Shown piece after piece: positions 14,537 to 18,557 of a stretch of 18,557 nucleotides of DNA. This stretch comes from an uncultured bacterium (lineage in GTDB: Bacteria; Cyanobacteriota; Vampirovibrionia; Gastranaerophilales; Gastranaerophilaceae): positions 1 through 18,557 of the forward strand of contig CAPYQR010000011.1 of the NCBI GenBank assembly GCA_948742005.1, given 5' to 3'. A model generated the notes under the pieces. It searched no databases and had not been told where the DNA came from. It was given only the letters and a program-made list of their open reading frames with translations. The position numbers were made by a program, and so were the translations under genes. The number at the start of each line of letters is the position of its first letter. Positions within the stretch are counted from its first letter, which is position 1.

Positions 14537-16332
14537 ATATTTGTTGCTAAACTTGGGGCGATTGTAATAAATTGTCTTATTAGTTCTCTGTCCCATTGTT
14601 TTCCTGCGCCTGATTTTAAAATTTCACAAGCTTTTTTAACGCTCAAGCCTTTTCTGTATGGGCGGTCCGAAATAAGCGCATGATATGCATCCGCAACAGC
14701 AACAATTCTTGCTGACATCGGAATTTCATCGCCCTTTAAGCCATAAGGATAACCTGAACCATCTACGTGCTCATGGTGATATTTAACCATTGGCATTAAA
14801 TCATGGAGGGATTTATTTGGCTGTAAAACCTTATCTGCGCCTATTGCAGGATGCTGTTTCATAACTTTCCACTCATCATCATCTAATTGTGTTGGTTTTC
14901 TAAGTACTTGTTCAGGTATTCCTATTTTTCCGATATCATGCAAAAGCGCGCCGAGTTTGATTCTTTCTACTTCATCGGAGGGAAGATTTAATGCGCGCGC
15001 CAATGCTTCGGAATACCTTGAAACAGCACTTGAATGACCTTTTGTGTATGTATCTTTAGCATCTATTGTATTAACCAACGACAAAACAACATCCAGCATA
15101 TGTTCTGATGATGTCATTGTTTCACTGTGGAATTGTTTGATTAATTCTTCTTCATCATCATCCAAAAAGTTAAAATCAGATGTTGAAATAATTTCAGATT
15201 GCCCTGTTTTGTTTCTTTTATTTTTGGCAATTGTTAAAGCTTGTGCTGCAAGTGTTGTTAATTTATCCTGTTTATTTGTAGAATCAGGAAACATTGAAAT
15301 TCCGCATGAGAATTTTAATTGCCCTAAATCATCAAACATTGTACAAGCAAGGTTGTATAATAAAAATTCACAAACATATTTTGCTTCATCAACGCTTGTT
15401 TCACCCATTATTATTGCAATTTTATCACCCGCAAAACGCCCTACAATATCTGTATTTCTGACATTTTTCTTAATTTTTTTAGCAACTTCTTTAATTACAA
15501 CATCACCCTTAGCATGTCCTAATTCATTATTGATTTCAGTAATGTTTGCAATATCAATAATGCAAAAAGCAAGCTCTTTTTCTGATTTTAAACAAACAGA
15601 AAGTTCACTTGCAAGTTCTTCTTGCAGTTTTTTATGATTAAATAAACCTGTAAGAGAATCGATATCTGTATTTTTATTAACTAAATCACAAAGCAGAATA
15701 TTTTTGTGTAAAAATGCAAAATTTGTGGCGATAAGTTTGTAAAATTCAAGATAATTACTGTTGCAATTGTCAGAAAAAATAAATACACCAATACATTCAC
15801 TTCTAACTGTTAAAGGAATAATTACAGCAGGAGAATTAGCAACATCAGACAATTGAGATAATTTTAAACAGTTTGAATTAGTACAAAGATTGATTTTTTT
15901 GTTTAAAAATGAATCAACAACAGGATTTTCATTTTCAGACAACATTAATTTTGTATTATATGAAGCATCATTTTTATCAATTAATTTAATATTTAAATAA
16001 TTTGATTTTTCACTGAATAAACCTATTGCACAGTAATTTAGCGGCAAAATCGAAGAAAGCTGTTCATTTATTTCATAAAATACTTTATTTGAATCAATCT
16101 GATTGGTAAAACAATTATTTAAAATTTTAATTAATTCATTAAAATCAACGTCCTGTTTTTTAATAACCGCGCTTTGATAACCGCCGTATAATCTGTTTGC
16201 AGAACTGTTTGTTAAAGATATCGGGTTTAGCGATAAAATTTTATTATTTTCAATCGGATTTGAAATATTATTCAAATGTGATTGGATTTCGTTTTTTATT
16301 AGTGAAGCTTTTTCACTATTCTTAGAACGCAT
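14533..16332 (-). CDS. GAF, degenerate GGDEF and HD-GYP protein; probable c-di-GMP phosphodiesterase
   Basis: HD-GYP domains hydrolyse cyclic di-GMP. The 599-residue protein has a GAF-like sensor (about 60-205) containing several cysteines, then a GGDEF domain starting at DSLTGLFNHKKL. In that domain the catalytic GGDEF is replaced by A301-G-D-K304 and the metal-binding N-terminal aspartate region is altered, so it is probably not a cyclase. The C-terminal HD-GYP domain is complete: GHSSAVSRYS, LHDIGKIGIP with H465-D466, KYHHEHVDGSGYP and VADAYHALISDRPYR. ATG 16332 was preferred to the in-frame TTG at 16356 because AGAAAGG lies 7-8 bases before it. There are no membrane segments, so it acts in the cytoplasm. 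The signal sensed by the GAF domain is unknown. Confidence 0.9.
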   Translation of the reverse strand: MRSKNSEKASLIKNEIQSHLNNISNPIENNKILSLNPISLTNSSANRLYGGYQSAVIKKQDVDFNELIKILNNCFTNQIDSNKVFYEINEQLSSILPLNYCAIGLFSEKSNYLNIKLIDKNDASYNTKLMLSENENPVVDSFLNKKINLCTNSNCLKLSQLSDVANSPAVIIPLTVRSECIGVFIFSDNCNSNYLEFYKLIATNFAFLHKNILLCDLVNKNTDIDSLTGLFNHKKLQEELASELSVCLKSEKELAFCIIDIANITEINNELGHAKGDVVIKEVAKKIKKNVRNTDIVGRFAGDKIAIIMGETSVDEAKYVCEFLLYNLACTMFDDLGQLKFSCGISMFPDSTNKQDKLTTLAAQALTIAKNKRNKTGQSEIISTSDFNFLDDDEEELIKQFHSETMTSSEHMLDVVLSLVNTIDAKDTYTKGHSSAVSRYSEALARALNLPSDEVERIKLGALLHDIGKIGIPEQVLRKPTQLDDDEWKVMKQHPAIGADKVLQPNKSLHDLMPMVKYHHEHVDGSGYPYGLKGDEIPMSARIVAVADAYHALISDRPYRKGLSVKKACEILKSGAGKQWDRELIRQFITIAPSLATNI

Positions 16333-16430
16333 TTCAAACCTTTCTTGTAGTTTCAAGTTATTTTATTTAACTTTCGTAAAATTAAAAAGTGCTATTATTT
16401 TTTAAAATTTTAATAAAAGTTTACAAAAAT

Positions 16431-16706
16431 CTAAAAAAATTTAATCACTTTACTGTTTGTTTTCTCTCCTAAAACTATTTCTATATTAGATTTTGAAACA
16501 TTGAGTGTTTTTGATAAAAATTCAATAATTGCCTTGTTTGCTTTGCCCTCAATTGCCCTTTGGGTAATTTTTATTTTAATTAAATCATTTGAAAAATCAA
16601 GTAAATTAATCTTTGAATTAGCAATTACCTTTACATTAATTTTAAAAGTTTCGCGCTTTTTGATTAATTCTTTTAATTCGTCAATGCTTTTAATGCCATT
16701 TTCCAT
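16431..16706 (-). CDS. DUF167/YggU-family protein
   Basis: The 91-residue protein carries the DUF167 core: KVIANSK, ITQRAIEGKANKAIIEFLSK (E53-G-K-A-N-K-A) and GEKTNSK (80-86). The family is widespread and its function is not established. No Shine-Dalgarno site is evident before the ATG, and a promoter-like pair ends so close to the start that the message may be leaderless. It lies 98 bases upstream of the HD-GYP gene on the same strand and diverges from the rel gene. Confidence 0.88.
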   Translation of the reverse strand: MENGIKSIDELKELIKKRETFKINVKVIANSKINLLDFSNDLIKIKITQRAIEGKANKAIIEFLSKTLNVSKSNIEIVLGEKTNSKVIKFF

Positions 16707-16715
16707 CGTATGTAT

Positions 16716-16745
16716 ATATTATCAAAAACTAAAATCAAAATACAA
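16716..16745 (-). promoter_or_regulatory. Candidate promoter of the DUF167 gene
   Basis: TTGTAT (16740-16745) and TAATAT (16716-16721) are 18 bases apart on the minus strand. Transcription would start only about 3 bases before the ATG, giving a nearly leaderless message, in line with the lack of a ribosome-binding site. Confidence 0.35.
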
Positions 16746-16752
16746 CATATAA

Positions 16753-16783
16753 TTCATATAAAAATCTATATGCGTAGTATAAT
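16753..16783 (+). promoter_or_regulatory. Candidate promoter of the rel gene
   Basis: A perfect TATAAT (16778-16783) lies 22 bases before the rel ATG. The best -35 match is TTCATA (16753-16758) at a long spacing of 19 bases. Confidence 0.45.
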
Positions 16784-16805
16784 ATATAAGAAAATCAGGA
16801 AAATT

Positions 16806-18557
16806 ATGACATATCAAAAAGTATTTGAAGAACTTAAAGAAGAATTAACAAAACAAAAAAGAACAAAAGAAGACATCGACCAGATTGTTTGTGCTTACGA
16901 ATGGGCAAAAAAACTCCACGATGGACAATTTAGAATTTCACAAGAACCTTATATTATGCATCCTGTTGAAGTTGCCAAGATTCTTGTCGGATTAAAACTT
17001 GATAAAGATACAATAATTGCTGCTTTTTTACATGATGTTTTAGAAGACACAGACACAACAGCAAGCGAAATGGAAGAAAAATTCGGGTCAGATGTTGTAA
17101 ATCTTGTAACAGGGGTTACAAAACTTGGCAAATACCAATTTAAATCAAAAGAAGAACGCCAGGCGGAAAACTTCAGACGAATGTTTATTGCAATGGCACA
17201 AGATATTAGAATTGTCATCTTAAAATTAGCCGACCGCCTGCACAATATGCGCACGCTGTCTTTTATGGCAACGCCAAAACAAAAAAAAATAGCACAGGAA
17301 ACACTTGATATCTTCGCACCTCTTGCAAACCGCCTCGGGATGGGGAAAATTAAAGCCGAGCTTGAAGATTTATCGCTAAGATATTTAAATCCTGAAAAAT
17401 ATTACGAAATTGCAAAACTTGTTGCGCAGACAAAATCAATGCGTGATGATACGGTTAATTCATTAATTGAAAAAATTAAACACGAACTTGAAAAACACAA
17501 ATTAAAAGTAACAATCAAAGGAAGAGCGAAACATTATTACAGCATTTACAACAAAATGAAGCGTTTAAACGTTACTTTTGACCAATTATATGATATTACC
17601 GCGGTTCGCGTAATAGTAGATACAGAAGCAGAATGTTATCAGGTTTTAGGGATAATTCATCAAATCTTTAAGCCAATCCCCGGAAGATTTAAAGATTATA
17701 TTGCAATGCCTAAAGGAAACATGTATCGTTCCTTGCATACTTCCGTTATAGGTTCTAAAAACAAACCTGTAGAAATTCAAATAAGAACTCACAAAATGCA
17801 TGAAATCGCAGAATACGGGGTTGCGGCACATTGGAAATATAAAGAGCAGGGCTCAATTAAAGCAAGCAACAAACAAGATGTTCAATTTTCATGGATGAGA
17901 AAAGTAATGGAGCTTGAACAAGACGCAACCGATGCTAAAGACTTTGTCGAAAGCGTGAAACTTGACCTTTTTAATGATCAGGTCTTTGCTTTTACTCCTA
18001 ATGGCGATGTTTTTGACCTTCCGCAAAACTCAACACCCGTTGATTTTGCATATAGAATCCACACAGAAGTAGGACACAGAACTGTCGGCGCTTTAATAAA
18101 CGGAAGAATTGCACAATTAGACACAAAGCTTAAAAACGGCGATATTGTTGAAATTTTAACATCAAAGCAATTCATGCCGAAAATCGATTGGTTGAATTTT
18201 GTCGTAACAAAAAATGCAAGCTCAAAAATCCGCCAATGGTTCAAAAAATTCAACAGAGAAGATAATATTCAACTGGGGCGCGGAAATCTTGAAATCGAAT
18301 TAACAAAAATTTGTTTTGACGAATTATTAAAAACAGGAATCATTGACAAAGCCGCACGGGAAATGAACTACAAGTCCGCTCAAGACCTCTTTGCAGCACT
18401 TGGATACGGAGAAACAACAGCCCATAAAGTTCTCAATGTTCTAAAAAAATACGAAGCCCCAAAAACAAACGAAGAACTCGCACAAAGTCAAAATCTGAGC
18501 CAAAGCAAAAAAACCAAAACCAAAAAAAATGATATTATCGGCTTGGAGGGGTTATTG
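16806..18557 (+). CDS. Bifunctional (p)ppGpp synthetase/hydrolase, Rel/SpoT type (3' end outside window)
   Basis: This enzyme makes and degrades the stringent-response alarmone (p)ppGpp. The 584 visible codons stay open to the right edge. The hydrolase HD domain is intact (HPVEVAKIL, H76-D77-V-L-E80-D81). The synthetase has GRAKHYYSIYNKM, YDITAVRVIV, R294-F-K-D297 and YRSLHTSVIG. RFKD is the form seen in bifunctional enzymes, unlike EFDD of the synthetase-only RelA. A TGS domain runs from about residue 391 (VFAFTPNGDVFDLP) and a helical region follows. The last residues, IIGLEGLL, lie just before the expected zinc-finger/CC domain. The ATG has AGGA 7 bases upstream. The adjacent DUF167 gene is divergent. 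Confidence 0.95.
   Translation, partial: MTYQKVFEELKEELTKQKRTKEDIDQIVCAYEWAKKLHDGQFRISQEPYIMHPVEVAKILVGLKLDKDTIIAAFLHDVLEDTDTTASEMEEKFGSDVVNLVTGVTKLGKYQFKSKEERQAENFRRMFIAMAQDIRIVILKLADRLHNMRTLSFMATPKQKKIAQETLDIFAPLANRLGMGKIKAELEDLSLRYLNPEKYYEIAKLVAQTKSMRDDTVNSLIEKIKHELEKHKLKVTIKGRAKHYYSIYNKMKRLNVTFDQLYDITAVRVIVDTEAECYQVLGIIHQIFKPIPGRFKDYIAMPKGNMYRSLHTSVIGSKNKPVEIQIRTHKMHEIAEYGVAAHWKYKEQGSIKASNKQDVQFSWMRKVMELEQDATDAKDFVESVKLDLFNDQVFAFTPNGDVFDLPQNSTPVDFAYRIHTEVGHRTVGALINGRIAQLDTKLKNGDIVEILTSKQFMPKIDWLNFVVTKNASSKIRQWFKKFNREDNIQLGRGNLEIELTKICFDELLKTGIIDKAAREMNYKSAQDLFAALGYGETTAHKVLNVLKKYEAPKTNEELAQSQNLSQSKKTKTKKNDIIGLEGLL

Noticed and set aside
15044..15637. A 197-codon plus-strand open frame inside the HD-GYP gene
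   Set aside because: It is antisense to well-conserved GGDEF and HD-GYP coding sequence and has no family motifs.

Overview
The window is an AT-rich, tightly packed bacterial chromosomal segment with short intergenic gaps, many start/stop overlaps and standard Shine-Dalgarno sites. No rRNA, tRNA, insertion sequence, phage gene or CRISPR array was seen, and no gene-free stretch exceeds about 175 bases. The gene set suggests a gut-type Melainabacteria/Gastranaerophilales (Vampirovibrionia) genome: low GC, ftsEX, bifunctional Rel, HDOD and HD-GYP proteins, and lineage-style hypothetical proteins with an N-terminal Phe-Lys-Gly motif or a LysM-like head. This placement is an inference made without a database search.

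Region 1 (1-4884, minus strand) is one compact operon, read from high to low coordinates. It encodes a WecG/TagA-type glycosyltransferase, the N- and C-halves of a split transketolase, FtsE, FtsX and an HDOD-domain protein that runs off the left edge. All junctions overlap or are separated by five bases or fewer. The operon joins cell-surface sugar transfer, pentose phosphate metabolism, and control of division and cell-wall hydrolases.

Region 2 (5030-6806, plus strand) is the most unusual part. A 53-residue ORF and a 529-residue protein lie in tandem and start with almost the same 40-residue head, which reads like the start of a LysM domain. The large protein continues into an acidic Ala/Glu tract and a roughly 50-residue glycine-zipper membrane-like segment. 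The small ORF looks like a partial duplicate or a stand-alone head.

Region 3 (6925-9525) holds a plus-strand Gfo/Idh/MocA oxidoreductase that converges on a minus-strand nanE-ROK kinase pair. The pair is an N-acetylmannosamine to GlcNAc-6-P module.

Region 4 (9664-10248) holds a 131-residue lineage-type hypothetical protein with a very strong ribosome-binding site, a possible 9-codon leader ORF upstream, and a 40-codon ORF in the -1 frame immediately downstream. The downstream ORF may be a frameshifted C-terminus.

Region 5 (10353-14536, plus strand) is the run glmU-prs-family 4 uracil-DNA glycosylase-DHH/DHHA1 phosphoesterase. It covers UDP-GlcNAc and PRPP supply, base-excision repair, and probable nanoRNA or cyclic-dinucleotide cleavage. 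It converges, with a 4-base overlap, on region 6.

Region 6 (14533-18557) holds a minus-strand DUF167 gene and a GAF-degenerate GGDEF-HD-GYP phosphodiesterase. A divergent plus-strand bifunctional (p)ppGpp synthetase/hydrolase runs off the right edge. Nucleotide second messengers (c-di-GMP, (p)ppGpp and possibly DHH substrates) and amino-sugar metabolism (GlmU, NanE, ROK, WecG) are the recurring themes.
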